Shown here piece after piece: positions 24,932 through 33,632 of a stretch of 64,000 nucleotides of DNA. Where the stretch lies: positions 1 through 64,000 of the forward strand of contig CAYZIS010000012.1 of NCBI GenBank assembly GCA_964478545.1. Direction: 5' to 3'. Origin of the DNA: DQWO01 sp964478545. GTDB lineage: Bacteria; Desulfobacterota; Anaeroferrophillalia; Anaeroferrophillales; Anaeroferrophillaceae. Position numbers and translations under genes: made by a program. The notes under the pieces were generated by a model. That model did not search any database. It was not told where the DNA came from and saw only the letters and a list, made by a program, of their open reading frames with translations. The stretch's first letter is position 1. The number at the start of each line of letters is the position of its first letter.

Positions 24932-25911
24932 TGTCCAACCCTCCGTCCCTCTGGGCCCAGGTAAAGTAACCGTTGCCGGTTGCCATTGTCCCGCAGGTGC
25001 CCTGGTAGCCGTGACAGCCTGGCTTCATTCCGACAAGCGCCATCAACGCCTAAAGGCTGTAATAGCTGCTTAAATAGATGGTTTTCAACCTGAGCTGTCC
25101 ATTGTCCAGCGTTTTCAATGCCGTCAATCTTGATCCATCCATGAAGACTTTTATTCCCGCTATCGATCAGGGCCACCACCGGCAGATTTACAGCCCACCA
25201 GAAAGCAAGTTGTTCCTCCCGGCTCAGGTTATCGAATTCAACCACCGCAAAGCGAAAAGACTTTACGCAACCATCGGCCCTCAAAGACGGCTTTCCGGTC
25301 TGTGTCGTGGATGTTTTTCCGCTTAACGGATTTGGTATGATGTGAGGGAAAGTTTTGCCGCCTTTCTCAAAGTAATAAACCCAATCAAGGACGGTACGGA
25401 TAGTTTTACCGATAATTCCTGATGAATAACGCTCGCCGATAAAAATCAAGGAATCAGGAGGGTATAAATATTTTATGAGGTGTAAGGGGTCCTCTTCCGG
25501 CTGCCAGTCAATACGGACGGGTGAGGACTTCCAGAGGTCGGCTTCGGTGGCACCCGCCCCCAGGTCCAGAATTTTTCTTAAGATTTTTTCCCCGTCAAAT
25601 TGTGGCTTTGGCTTCCTGGTCTTGAAATCATAGCGAATAATGCTATCACTTTTGCCGGCCATAGCTTTTTCAACCGCTGATTTTATTTCTCGATCTGAAA
25701 CCCGTCTGGTCCCGTGAATATGCTGTCTAATGTCGTCATGGATTTGTTGCGGTTCAATTCCGACATAAACACCATGATTCGCTGCTCCCAGGATAGCCGT
25801 ATGACAACCACCACCGCCGGAAGATGGTAAGTTAACTAGTGCTTTCCTGTATTTGTCTTGAGCGTTCTTAAAACCTCGCCAACTGGTAAAATTCATAGCC
25901 GGGTTACTCAT
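24928..25911 (-). CDS. Primase-like replication protein
   Basis: About 327 residues, starting at the ATG that overlaps the stop of the upstream HTH gene (ATGAGTAA). An archaeo-eukaryotic primase-like pattern is suggested by VEFDNLS and ALIDSGNKSLHGWIKIDG; the invariant S-x-H of such primases would be the SLHGW histidine. The N-terminal GGGGCHTAILGAANHG region resembles PriCT-type modules. No zinc finger is clear. The call rests on motif likeness and on its position before a RepA-like helicase. Confidence 0.55.
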   Translation of the reverse strand: MSNPAMNFTSWRGFKNAQDKYRKALVNLPSSGGGGCHTAILGAANHGVYVGIEPQQIHDDIRQHIHGTRRVSDREIKSAVEKAMAGKSDSIIRYDFKTRKPKPQFDGEKILRKILDLGAGATEADLWKSSPVRIDWQPEEDPLHLIKYLYPPDSLIFIGERYSSGIIGKTIRTVLDWVYYFEKGGKTFPHIIPNPLSGKTSTTQTGKPSLRADGCVKSFRFAVVEFDNLSREEQLAFWWAVNLPVVALIDSGNKSLHGWIKIDGIENAGQWTAQVENHLFKQLLQPLGVDGACRNEARLSRLPGHLRDNGNRQRLLYLGPEGRRVGQ

Positions 25912-26167
25912 GGCAGCGACCATGCTTTTTTTCAATTCGCTGCTTCAGCCAGTCAAGAAGGTTTTCGGTGGGATAGCAAACCCGGCCATTTACCATGAAT
26001 GATCCCTGGATTCCGCTGCCCAGAGAATCTTCATTGGCACATGTTTTACTGCTAACTAAGTATCCGGTTGCCTCGGCCACTTTATGCCGTGGTATTACCG
26101 GATGGGGCCAGCTTTCTTTGATTTGGTCAATAATCTGTTGGGGGGTGGGTTTTGTGCAAGTGGTCAT
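25904..26167 (-). CDS. Small HTH protein (AlpA/excisionase-like)
   Basis: 87 residues with a predicted winged-helix segment (RHKVAEATGYLVSSKTCAN) followed by GSFMVNGRVCYPTENLLDWL, the usual end of AlpA/MerR-like regulators that bind DNA and reach a C-terminal helix. Such proteins in satellites act as excisionases or activators of the integrase or replication genes. It is first in the replication operon and has a strong site (AGGAGGATAC) before the ATG. Confidence 0.7.
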   Translation of the reverse strand: MTTCTKPTPQQIIDQIKESWPHPVIPRHKVAEATGYLVSSKTCANEDSLGSGIQGSFMVNGRVCYPTENLLDWLKQRIEKKHGRCHE

Positions 26168-26249
26168 AGTATCCTCCTGTAATGTGGGTTAGCATCCATT
26201 GGATGCCTTTAGTTTACAGAAGGAATTTTAAATTATGACATGGGGGATG

Positions 26250-26972
26250 TCACGAAATGGAACGGGGAAATAATTTCCTAAATGAATTTGGTTGGTTATG
26301 GTATATAAGCTCTTTAACCTCATCCTCATCAAAGGACATTAGAAAAAGTTTTTCATCAAAATTCTCAGGCACATCCCAAAATTTTTTTGGGTTCTTGCGC
26401 CGCTGTTCATGGTAAATCTGGGCAATTCTTCTGGCATCTTCTGGCATTCCTGTTTCTTCTATCACAGATTGGGTCATTAATCCTGGTGCTTCCATTTTGC
26501 TGTCAATAATTATATATTTATTTATAACCATGCCCCCTGCATTTTCCTGCGAAAGACCAAAATGTGTCACCAGGATATGGTAATCACGGCTCATCAATGA
26601 ATCACGGATAGACGACTTAAACTTCTTCGCATGCTTTATACCACTTACCCCTAACATTTTATCAATGGTTGGTCGGTTCGGTTCTGTAGAATGATACGCT
26701 TCTGCTATGGCTGTTTCTATCCGCTTTAGTATGGGTGGAGGAGGATACAGCCCTTTGTGCATTAAATAGAGGAAAATACGTAATGCTTCGATGGGATTTG
26801 ATTTAGGTTCTTCTTCTCCGTTGTTATATTTAGCGATTTGCTCCGCAGTGGCAATAAACGCCCCCACTTCATATTTGCCTAAAGCTTCATTTGCAAGGTT
26901 TAAAACTACATCTTTTAACGAAACCTTTTCTCCATCTTCAAGGCGAATGAAATAAATTTCTTTTAAACACAT
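26250..26972 (-). CDS. Hypothetical island protein, 240 residues
   Basis: Start chosen at ATG 26972 because GCAGGAGGCTTGAG precedes it; the frame is open to 27107, but that part overlaps the antitoxin gene. The protein is charged and helical, with motifs IEALRIFLYLMHKGLYPPPP and MSFDEDEVKELIYHNQPNS. No domain is recognised. It lies just downstream of the HigBA-like pair and may be a regulator or a defence cargo gene; this is by position only. Confidence 0.65.
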   Translation of the reverse strand: MCLKEIYFIRLEDGEKVSLKDVVLNLANEALGKYEVGAFIATAEQIAKYNNGEEEPKSNPIEALRIFLYLMHKGLYPPPPILKRIETAIAEAYHSTEPNRPTIDKMLGVSGIKHAKKFKSSIRDSLMSRDYHILVTHFGLSQENAGGMVINKYIIIDSKMEAPGLMTQSVIEETGMPEDARRIAQIYHEQRRKNPKKFWDVPENFDEKLFLMSFDEDEVKELIYHNQPNSFRKLFPRSIS

Positions 26973-27078
26973 CTCAAGCCTCCTGCCGCTTGCTCCTGGT
27001 GAAACTCCCCGGCCAGCCATCCAGGAAAATGGTTTTCGGGCCGTCGCCCTAGGCCGGGGAAAAGGAAAGACTATTGAT

Positions 27079-27405
27079 TTACGAATAAACAACCCGAAGA
27101 CGGCCATGTTTTCTGGCTTTGGGTTTGCGCTTCACAACGATTTCAATATCCCGGTCAAGGGCAACCATAAGGAGCATGAGTTTTTCAAGAGAGAATCCTT
27201 TAAGCCGTCCATTCAAAATGGCTGAAACTTTTGGCTGAGTAATTCCTAAAAGCTCAGCCGCCTGAGCCTGTGAGAGGTGCCGTTTGTTGATAATCTGAGC
27301 GATCTTTAACGCTAAATCAGACTTTGCTAAACGTTCTTCCGGGGCATCAAGGCCAATGTCGGCAAAAACATTTCCAGAGCTTTTTTCAAGTTTGATATCT
27401 TCCAT
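27079..27405 (-). CDS. HigA-like XRE-family antitoxin
   Basis: 108 residues with a lambda-repressor-like helix-turn-helix: LSQAQAAELLGITQPKVSAIL, then LEKLMLLMVALDRDIEIVVK. The C-terminus is basic (RKPKARKHGRL). It lies 3 bases after the HigB-like toxin gene, the toxin-first order typical of HigBA. It should neutralise the toxin and repress the operon. Confidence 0.85.
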   Translation of the reverse strand: MEDIKLEKSSGNVFADIGLDAPEERLAKSDLALKIAQIINKRHLSQAQAAELLGITQPKVSAILNGRLKGFSLEKLMLLMVALDRDIEIVVKRKPKARKHGRLRVVYS

Positions 27406-27408
27406 CTT

Positions 27409-27762
27409 TCATACTCCTTCTTCAGCCTCGGCACGCTTCAGGCGAGCCTTAACTACATCCATTTCCTTCTGTGGCGTTTGTATCCCTTTTTTTGACTTCT
27501 TTTGAAATGCGTGAAGAACATAGATCTTATCTTTAATTCGCACTGTGTAAACAGCCCGGTAGGTGTCGCCGTCGTGATTCTCCACCACCTCAAGGACACC
27601 CGCTCCCTTAAAGCCTTTGAGCGGCTTTGCGCAAGGATGTTTTCCGCCCTGCTGTGCCTGCCGTAAGGCAAATCCCATAACGTCTTTCACATCTTCGGGA
27701 AATGTTCTAAGGTTGTCCCTGCTGTCTCCCATCCAGACAAGTTTTTTGTCTTTTTTCATCAT
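27409..27762 (-). CDS. HigB/Gp49-like toxin (RelE superfamily)
   Basis: 117 residues with the Gp49-like pattern: WMGDSRDNLRTFPEDVKDVMG, then YRAVYTVRIKDKIYVLHAFQKKSKKG. Members cleave ribosome-bound mRNA. The typical basic C-terminus and Arg/Lys-rich active-site region are present. It starts at ATG 27762 or 27759. It serves as the island's stabilisation module with the XRE antitoxin immediately downstream. Confidence 0.85.
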   Translation of the reverse strand: MMKKDKKLVWMGDSRDNLRTFPEDVKDVMGFALRQAQQGGKHPCAKPLKGFKGAGVLEVVENHDGDTYRAVYTVRIKDKIYVLHAFQKKSKKGIQTPQKEMDVVKARLKRAEAEEGV

Positions 27763-27827
27763 GCCATTTATACCAGTTTAGAGATAACAAGTCAACGCTG
27801 TTCCAGCCACGGTTAAGGAAACCTTTC

Positions 27828-28328
27828 TTATTTTTTAAACCCAATCTCCCTTTTTGGTTTTTTCTCCACTGTAATCAGTTGCTTGATCGCATCGAAAACC
27901 ACCTGAAATTGGTGATCATATTTAGTTTCCATTTTCTCAATCTTTTTTCTCAAATCATTATGGGTTGCCAGCATCTTTCGTAAATCGGTAAATGTCCGCA
28001 TGATCTGAATATTAACCTGAATAGCTCGTTCACTTTTCAGAACGCTGGAAAGCATGGCCACCCCTTGTTCTGTGAAGGCCATTGGCTTGTATCTGGTTCC
28101 ACCATAACTTGAGGTCACAAATTGTGATCTCAAGTTCCTAAACTCTTGATTTGACAGAATAAACATGAAGTCTTCCGGGAAGCGTTCAGTATTTCTTCTC
28201 ACGGCCTGTTTGAGCGCCCTTGTCTCCACCTCATAGAGCATTGCCAAATCACGATCCAGCATCACTTTTTTCCCACGGACCAGAAATATTTTCTCTGTTA
28301 TCAGCTCTATTGGAATAATTTCGTTCAT
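27828..28328 (-). CDS. ORF6N-domain protein
   Basis: 166 residues; the start at ATG 28328 follows AAAGAGGGCATGCA, whereas a longer frame overlaps the integrase. The ORF6N domain is clear: KIFLVRGKKVMLDRDLAMLYEVETRALKQAVRRN, then RFPEDFMFILSNQE and MAFTEQGVAMLSSVLKS. These DNA-binding proteins are found in phages and islands, often as antirepressors. The C-terminal half is a coiled coil (RKKIEKMETKYDHQF). It lies 31 bases downstream of the integrase. Confidence 0.9.
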   Translation of the reverse strand: MNEIIPIELITEKIFLVRGKKVMLDRDLAMLYEVETRALKQAVRRNTERFPEDFMFILSNQEFRNLRSQFVTSSYGGTRYKPMAFTEQGVAMLSSVLKSERAIQVNIQIMRTFTDLRKMLATHNDLRKKIEKMETKYDHQFQVVFDAIKQLITVEKKPKREIGFKK

Positions 28329-28359
28329 TGCATGCCCTCTTTCTTTACCACATCCCAGA

Positions 28360-29595
28360 TTAATGAAAATCAACCTCAACCACTTTCTGGCCACCACCGA
28401 CCAGGGCTTCCTTGATTGCCGTTTCCCATGAAATAAGCGCCCGTTTGATTTCAGGTCCCCGGTCGTAACGGTCGTAAACGGTTCTGGTGATCCCTTGCGG
28501 TGCATGGTTCAGGATATCTGGGACAACCGCCGCATGTCCTAATATCGCCATGCCGGTGGCCGCTGATCGTCTCAAGTCATGGACCGTGAATGATTCAGTT
28601 ATTCCAGCTTCTTTGAATAAGTCATTCAGTCCCCGGTGAAACCAGTTTTTCAGGTTGTCCGGCTGGATGTGTTCCCGTTTGCTGCCATGAGCGGGGAAAA
28701 TATAATCATCCGTTAATCCATCACCCTGGCGGGCCTGAATAATCTCACGCGCCCATTTTGCCAGATAAACACGGTGTGCCCTGCCGGATTTAGTTTCGAT
28801 CCCGGCCAGATGCCACCACTCATCTTTCAACTGGCTTCCGTGCATAGCGCATACTTCACCCGGACGCTGGCCGGTCAGCAACACCAGTGAAAGGATATCT
28901 CTTGCATCTCTAGGGGCTTCCTCAAGGGCTTTAAGCATGATAACAATTTCAACAATTGTCAACACCCTGTCTTTTACAATTTCCTTCCCTGGTGGTGTTA
29001 TTCCAGCTGCCGGGGAATGTTCCAGGACACCAACCCGGACAGCATAAGTAAACATGCCTTTAATAAGGGCTAAATTCCGGTTAGCCATGTAAGGGCCATT
29101 TGTTTTTACTTGCCTTTCAACCAGAGCCACCAGCGTTGCCCGTCTGACTTCTTTTGCTTTCTTGCGGCCTATTTTTGGCAATATATACTTATCAAACTGC
29201 CGCTGGTATTCTTTTTGAGTCCGTGCTTTGAGCTTGACTTTAATATGGTTTTCCATGTAACGGGCTGCCAGTTCAGCTACCGTGGGGTTTGCTTCGTCCT
29301 TCTCGGCCTCCTTGACTGCCTGAGGATCAATCCCCTGTTCAACCTGTCGAGCAGCTTCAGCATATTTAACGCCAGCCATACGAATAGTTATTTTAGGGTA
29401 ACTGCCAAGAGTCATCAACCGCCGCTGGCCCTGGTGTCGGTAGCGATAAATAAAACTGACATCCCCGCCCTTGTTTACCCGCAACTGTAACCCTGGATAC
29501 CCTTCCACCTGAACAAAATAACGGTCATCTTTGGCTTTTAAGGCTTTAACCGTCCGGTCATTTAACTTGATATTCACCTTTGACTTGATTTGCAC
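28360..29595 (-). CDS. P4-type tyrosine integrase of the island
   Basis: 411 residues. The N-terminal arm-binding domain (DUF4102 type, LQLRVNKGGDVSFIYRYR) is followed by a SAM-like core-binding domain and the catalytic domain. Catalytic residues: Arg in LLTGQRPGEVCAM, HDLRRSAATGM, LNHAPQGITRTVYDRY with the tyrosine nucleophile. Such integrases use tRNA genes, matching the duplicated tRNA-Arg ends. It lies 183 bases from attR, and tandem GGGATACCCA sites at 29636 lie between gene and att, suited to autorepression and arm binding. Confidence 0.96.
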   Translation of the reverse strand: MQIKSKVNIKLNDRTVKALKAKDDRYFVQVEGYPGLQLRVNKGGDVSFIYRYRHQGQRRLMTLGSYPKITIRMAGVKYAEAARQVEQGIDPQAVKEAEKDEANPTVAELAARYMENHIKVKLKARTQKEYQRQFDKYILPKIGRKKAKEVRRATLVALVERQVKTNGPYMANRNLALIKGMFTYAVRVGVLEHSPAAGITPPGKEIVKDRVLTIVEIVIMLKALEEAPRDARDILSLVLLTGQRPGEVCAMHGSQLKDEWWHLAGIETKSGRAHRVYLAKWAREIIQARQGDGLTDDYIFPAHGSKREHIQPDNLKNWFHRGLNDLFKEAGITESFTVHDLRRSAATGMAILGHAAVVPDILNHAPQGITRTVYDRYDRGPEIKRALISWETAIKEALVGGGQKVVEVDFH

Positions 29596-29635
29596 CTTTT
29601 ACCTCCTTGCTGGCGTCTGGGTATCCCCAAAATCT

Positions 29636-29661
29636 CGGGATACCCACCGGGATACCCAAAT
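29636..29661. repeat. Right copy of island-end 26-bp repeat
   Basis: Identical to 21236-21261, with two tandem GGGATACCCA units; an additional inverted unit (GGGTATCCCC) lies at 29619. It is in the integrase promoter region, so it may serve both integration and repression of int. Confidence 0.8.
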
Positions 29662-29777
29662 TAAGCTGATTGAGAGGGAAATTGAGGGAAGCATAAGTAA
29701 ACAAATAACAGGTAAAGTATTGAATGTCAAAGGTTTTTTATGAAGTATAGGGAAGTGAGGGGAAAGTATGATTAATA

Positions 29778-29829
29778 ACTACGGATCAGAAGGCCGGAGG
29801 TTCGAATCCTCTTGGGCGCACCAATAAAA
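29778..29829 (+). repeat. attR
   Basis: 52-bp perfect copy of the tRNA-Arg 3' half (anticodon loop to ATAAAA). Upstream it continues into island DNA (ATTAATA), so it is not a functional tRNA. Confidence 0.95.
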
Positions 29830-29831
29830 TC

Positions 29832-29864
29832 AAGCACTTACGTTAATTCGTGAGTGCTTTTTTC
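29832..29864 (+). terminator. Original tRNA-Arg terminator (chromosomal side)
   Basis: AAGCACTTACG (29832-29842) pairs with CGTGAGTGCTT (29849-29859, one G-T pair), followed by TTTTTTC. It would have followed the tRNA before island insertion. Confidence 0.85.
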
Positions 29865-29962
29865 TTTGCTATAGCCTGAAAGGACACAGCTGGGGACACA
29901 ACAAGATTGTCTTTAACCTTATTTTTCTGCTAAATTGACAAGTACATCGTGAGACAACCAAT

Positions 29963-30332
29963 ATGAACAATGCAAATGACCATCTCATGACACTTATCGA
30001 TCTTGGCCGCCTGCTGACTAACGCCGCCGGCAATCTCTCTGTTGCCTCTGGCTGGATACGAGAAGATGACTTCCCCTCCCATTACCGAAGTCTGTGCCAA
30101 TGAAATGAAAGATATAGCCTCCCGCCTCTCATTACTTTTGGATGATCTCGATAAGCTAACTGACAGTGATCCCGACCTGTTGGGCACAACCCTACTCCAG
30201 CTCACCAGCGGTGACCTGCGCTACGTCCATGAAAAGATGAGACATGCGGATATCAACACCACCAAGCAGTACATGCATACTATTTTGTCGGGAAATGCTC
30301 CGGAAATAACGTTGAGTTATGGGGAGGAATAG
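29963..30332 (+). pseudogene. Decayed reading frames ending in an integrase C-terminus
   Basis: A short frame from ATG 29963 (MNNANDHLMTLIDLGRLLTN to HYRSLCQ) appears to continue after a frameshift near 30090 as NEMKDIASRLSLLLDDLDKL. It then joins sequence that looks like the end of a tyrosine recombinase (SGDLRYVHEKMRHADINTTK, then QYMHTI, matching the final His and Tyr boxes). The combination looks like fused remnants. It is the first item after attR and may be what is left of the integrase of the second accessory segment. Confidence 0.5.
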
Positions 30333-30384
30333 ATAGATAAGTAATTCAATATCAATAAATTAAGGCCTGTTTTTTGTAGGTCTA

Positions 30385-30413
30385 TTGACTTGGCATTAGA
30401 ACGGTGTTAATCA
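30385..30413 (+). promoter_or_regulatory. Possible promoter of the defence operon
   Basis: TTGACT at 30385 and TAATCA at 30408 are 17 bases apart. An imperfect inverted repeat (ATTTGC at 30426, GCAAAT at 30447) follows and could be an operator. The -10 is weak, so this is tentative. Confidence 0.3.
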
Positions 30414-30528
30414 TGCGATGCAGATATTTGCAGTATTCTCGATTCAGCAAATAGGATTATACCTCTCAGATGGCTAACAGTTTCCGTGTTTTCAGTTTAT
30501 CCAACTTCTACTGCCAAGGAATTTTCCC

Positions 30529-33500
30529 ATGTTTTTAAAACAAGCCTGCACCCCACGTCAGAGCGTCTTCAACAAGGACCGTCGGGATGTTGTTCTCGAT
30601 CTCTCAGACCTGCTTGAAGGAAAGATCAACGCTAAAGATTTTTTCAAAGAAAACTTTGTAACCACCGGCATGAAGACCCTGCTGGAAAAGACTTTCAAGC
30701 GTCTTGAAGGCAGCAGTGACCAAGCATCCACTTTTTTATTAGCGCAGGCCATGGGTGGCGGTAAAACCCACAATATGATTGCTCTTGGCCTGTTAGCTGA
30801 AAATCCTGATTTACGAAAAGAAGTGCTTGGAGAACAAGCTCCCGGGGTACAGCTGGGCAAAGTGCGGGTTATCGGATTCAATGGCCGACAATCTGATGCA
30901 CCGCTGGGTATCTGGGGAGCGATTGCCGACCAACTGGGTAAAAAAGAACAGTTCAATGATTACTATTCCCCGTTGCAGGCACCCGGGGAAACAGCCTGGA
31001 TTAACCTGCTGAAAGGTGAACCTACCATCATCTTTCTGGATGAACTTCCTCCCTACATGGAAGACGCAAAATCCAAAGAGATCGGCAACAGTGATTTATC
31101 AGTGGTAACCACGACTGCACTTGCCAATCTCCTGGTGGCGGTGAACAAGGCTGATTTGACCAATGTCTGCGTCATAATTTCTGATCTTACCGCTTCTTAT
31201 CAGGGAGGCTCTGATCAAATCAACCGAGCCCTGTCCAACCTGCAAAATGAAACTAACCGTTCCGCATTGCGGATCGAGCCGGTCAATCCCCATGGCGATG
31301 AGCTCTATCATATTTCAAGAACCCGCCTCTTTGAAAAACTGCCTGATGAAGAAACTATTAAAATTATTGCCAATGAATATGCCAAAGCTGTACGGGATGC
31401 CCGGGAAATGGATGTTACCAATGCCTCCCCCGATTCTTATGCCGCTCAGCTTATTGAATCATACCCTTTTCATTTTTCCCTTCGTGATCTTTACGGCCGT
31501 TTCAAGGAAAATCCCGGTTTCCAGCAGACCCGGGGGTTGATACGGCTCATGCGAATTATTGTCTCCAATTTGTATGACAGTGGTCTGGTCGAAAAAAGCA
31601 AACTGATACATCCATATGATCTTGATCTGAATAATGATGAAGTATTTTCAGAGATAAAAACTATCAATCCCACCCTGATTGAGGCTATCAACCACGACAT
31701 TGCCAAGGAAGGTCATTCCGTGGCTGAAGAGCTGGATAGAAAATTAGGATCGAACACTGATGCGCAGGATGTCTGCAAACTCCTGTTGGTAGCCTCCCTG
31801 GCCAATATCCCCGGCGCCACTCACGGTTTGCGCGAAAATGAGATAATGGGATATCTTTGCGCTCCGGGACGAGATATCTCCAGGATCAAAAAAGATATTG
31901 TCGATTACCTGCCCACCCAGGCCTGGTATCTTCATGCCAGCCAGGACGGCCGTCTTTTCTTCAAAAACACCCAGAATCTGGCGGCCAAACTTCACTCTAT
32001 GGCCGAGTCGTACAACAAGGAATCCTGCATCAAAGAGCTGCGCAACTATCTTGCTTCTCTGTTCGCACCCAATTTGAAGGATTGCTACCAAAAGATTGAA
32101 ATCCTTCCCGGCATGGATGAAGTCAATATTGAAGCGGATAAAGTAACTTTGATTATAACGGAGCCGACAACCATTCCCGACAGTATTTCCCGGCTCAGTT
32201 CTAATTGGGTTAAATTTGCCGATGATATAGAATATAAGAACCGGGTTATCTTTCTCACCGGCAGCCCAGATACCCTTGACCGGGTTGTTGAACAGACAGC
32301 CCAGCGCAAAGCCATCAATGCCATACTGGCTGAATTTGATGCTGAACGCTTGGCCGATAATGATCCACAGCGGCAAAAAGCTCTTGTCAGTCGTGACAAA
32401 ATCATGCTCAGCCTGCGTAGTGCCATTCAGGAAACCTTTACAACGCTTTCCTATCCGTCAAAAAACGGTTTTCGCTCCACTGACTGCCGCATCCAATTTC
32501 AGGACAATCAGTTTGATGGGGAGCAGTTGATTCGCCAGACATTGGAAAGACTGCAAAAATTTGCCAATTCCAATGAAACCGCCACTGATACCTTCCGCAA
32601 AAAATGCGAAGCTCGCCTGTTTGCCGGCCAGCAAACCGCCCAATGGTCGGAAATCAAGCGCCGTGCCGCGACTCTGACCGGCTGGCAGTTTCACCGCCCT
32701 GATACGTTGGAAAATTTAAAGAAAACCGCCATCAGTCAAGGCTATTGGCGTGATGAAGGTGGCTATATCAACAAAGGTCCTTTCCCGCCGCCGGCCACGG
32801 AGGTCAGGATTCAGCGACTCAGTCGAGATGAAGAAACTGGCGAAGTTACCTTAAAAATTACGCCAATCCATGGTAATACCATCTACTACGAAACCGGTAA
32901 CAGCAAGCCGACTACGGCATCGAGCCGAGTGGAAAATTTAAACAACTTTAGGATTAGTGAATTACAGGCCAAATTTCTTTGCGTTGATTCCACGGATGAA
33001 CACCATACAGGAGCTGCCGAAACCTGGAAAAATTCCATCAATATCAAATACCGGGTTTTTCAGCGTGGCCAAGACTGGATGGTAGAACTGCGTGTGTATC
33101 CAAAAGGACAGCTTCGTTATACGACCGATGGCTCTGATCCCAAAACCTATGGAGCCACGTATGGTGGACCGTTTACAGTGGCAGAAGATTGCCCCTTTGT
33201 CCTGGCCGTTGCTCAACAGGATGGGGTAAGTTCGGCAATTGAAAACATTAATGTTCGACAATATATTACCAAGACGGTTACAGTTGACCCGGTAAATCCC
33301 GTCACCTGGAAGCGGCGGCACAAAGATCTTACAACCACAAATGCTTTCGGTTTTATAGATCGACTGGTTAAATTTCAGGGCACTGCTAATGGTGTAACCA
33401 TTGATGTCCAGGCTAATGACTCTACCCAGGAAATCAGCTATAACGGCGCCGAAAACTTCGGCCTCAGTGGTGAAATTTTCGAGAAACTGGTGAAGCGGTT

Positions 33501-33630
33501 TCAGGATGCCATGAATGGCAGCCAGATTTTTTTAAGCATTGAACGGATTGAATTTGAACGCGGCCAGCAATTGCTGGACTGGATTGCCGATTCCAAGACC
33601 AAGCTTCAACCGGGAGAGGTCAGTCAGTAA
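30529..33630 (+). CDS. DUF499-type AAA ATPase of a defence operon
   Basis: 1033 residues. The P-loop is AQAMGGGKTHNMIA (about residue 73) and Walker B is EPTIIFLDELPPY. The opening VFNKDRRDVVLDLSDLLEG is typical of DUF499 proteins. The C-terminal third contains YTTDGSDPKTYGATYGGPF, a chitobiase-like sandwich motif that may bind polymer or sugar-modified DNA; this is inference. In known systems DUF499 ATPases are encoded with DUF1156 methylases and helicases. It is the first gene of a co-directional run, 2 bases before the DUF3780 gene. Confidence 0.88.
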   Translation: MFLKQACTPRQSVFNKDRRDVVLDLSDLLEGKINAKDFFKENFVTTGMKTLLEKTFKRLEGSSDQASTFLLAQAMGGGKTHNMIALGLLAENPDLRKEVLGEQAPGVQLGKVRVIGFNGRQSDAPLGIWGAIADQLGKKEQFNDYYSPLQAPGETAWINLLKGEPTIIFLDELPPYMEDAKSKEIGNSDLSVVTTTALANLLVAVNKADLTNVCVIISDLTASYQGGSDQINRALSNLQNETNRSALRIEPVNPHGDELYHISRTRLFEKLPDEETIKIIANEYAKAVRDAREMDVTNASPDSYAAQLIESYPFHFSLRDLYGRFKENPGFQQTRGLIRLMRIIVSNLYDSGLVEKSKLIHPYDLDLNNDEVFSEIKTINPTLIEAINHDIAKEGHSVAEELDRKLGSNTDAQDVCKLLLVASLANIPGATHGLRENEIMGYLCAPGRDISRIKKDIVDYLPTQAWYLHASQDGRLFFKNTQNLAAKLHSMAESYNKESCIKELRNYLASLFAPNLKDCYQKIEILPGMDEVNIEADKVTLIITEPTTIPDSISRLSSNWVKFADDIEYKNRVIFLTGSPDTLDRVVEQTAQRKAINAILAEFDAERLADNDPQRQKALVSRDKIMLSLRSAIQETFTTLSYPSKNGFRSTDCRIQFQDNQFDGEQLIRQTLERLQKFANSNETATDTFRKKCEARLFAGQQTAQWSEIKRRAATLTGWQFHRPDTLENLKKTAISQGYWRDEGGYINKGPFPPPATEVRIQRLSRDEETGEVTLKITPIHGNTIYYETGNSKPTTASSRVENLNNFRISELQAKFLCVDSTDEHHTGAAETWKNSINIKYRVFQRGQDWMVELRVYPKGQLRYTTDGSDPKTYGATYGGPFTVAEDCPFVLAVAQQDGVSSAIENINVRQYITKTVTVDPVNPVTWKRRHKDLTTTNAFGFIDRLVKFQGTANGVTIDVQANDSTQEISYNGAENFGLSGEIFEKLVKRFQDAMNGSQIFLSIERIEFERGQQLLDWIADSKTKLQPGEVSQ

Positions 33631-33632
33631 TT

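Larger units (their letters stand above)
21135..29829. mobile_element. Integrated genomic island at tRNA-Arg (8.64 kb)
   Basis: Bounded by perfect 52-bp repeats (21135-21186 and 29778-29829) that begin in the tRNA anticodon loop. The integrase lies next to the right end, reading away from it. Contents on the minus strand, in order of transcription: integrase, ORF6N protein, HigBA-like pair, an unknown protein, a small HTH protein, a primase-like protein, a RepA-like ATPase, three to four small phage-type proteins and a split exported protein. There are no capsid, tail or terminase genes, so it resembles a phage satellite or small integrative element rather than a prophage. Confidence 0.93.

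Noticed and set aside
29778..29829. Second tRNA-Arg gene
   Set aside because: Only the 3' half of the tRNA is present; it is the attR repeat, with no acceptor 5' strand or D arm.
31744..32376. 210-codon minus-strand frame inside the DUF499 gene
   Set aside because: It is antisense to a well-supported ATPase, without start signals or domain similarity.
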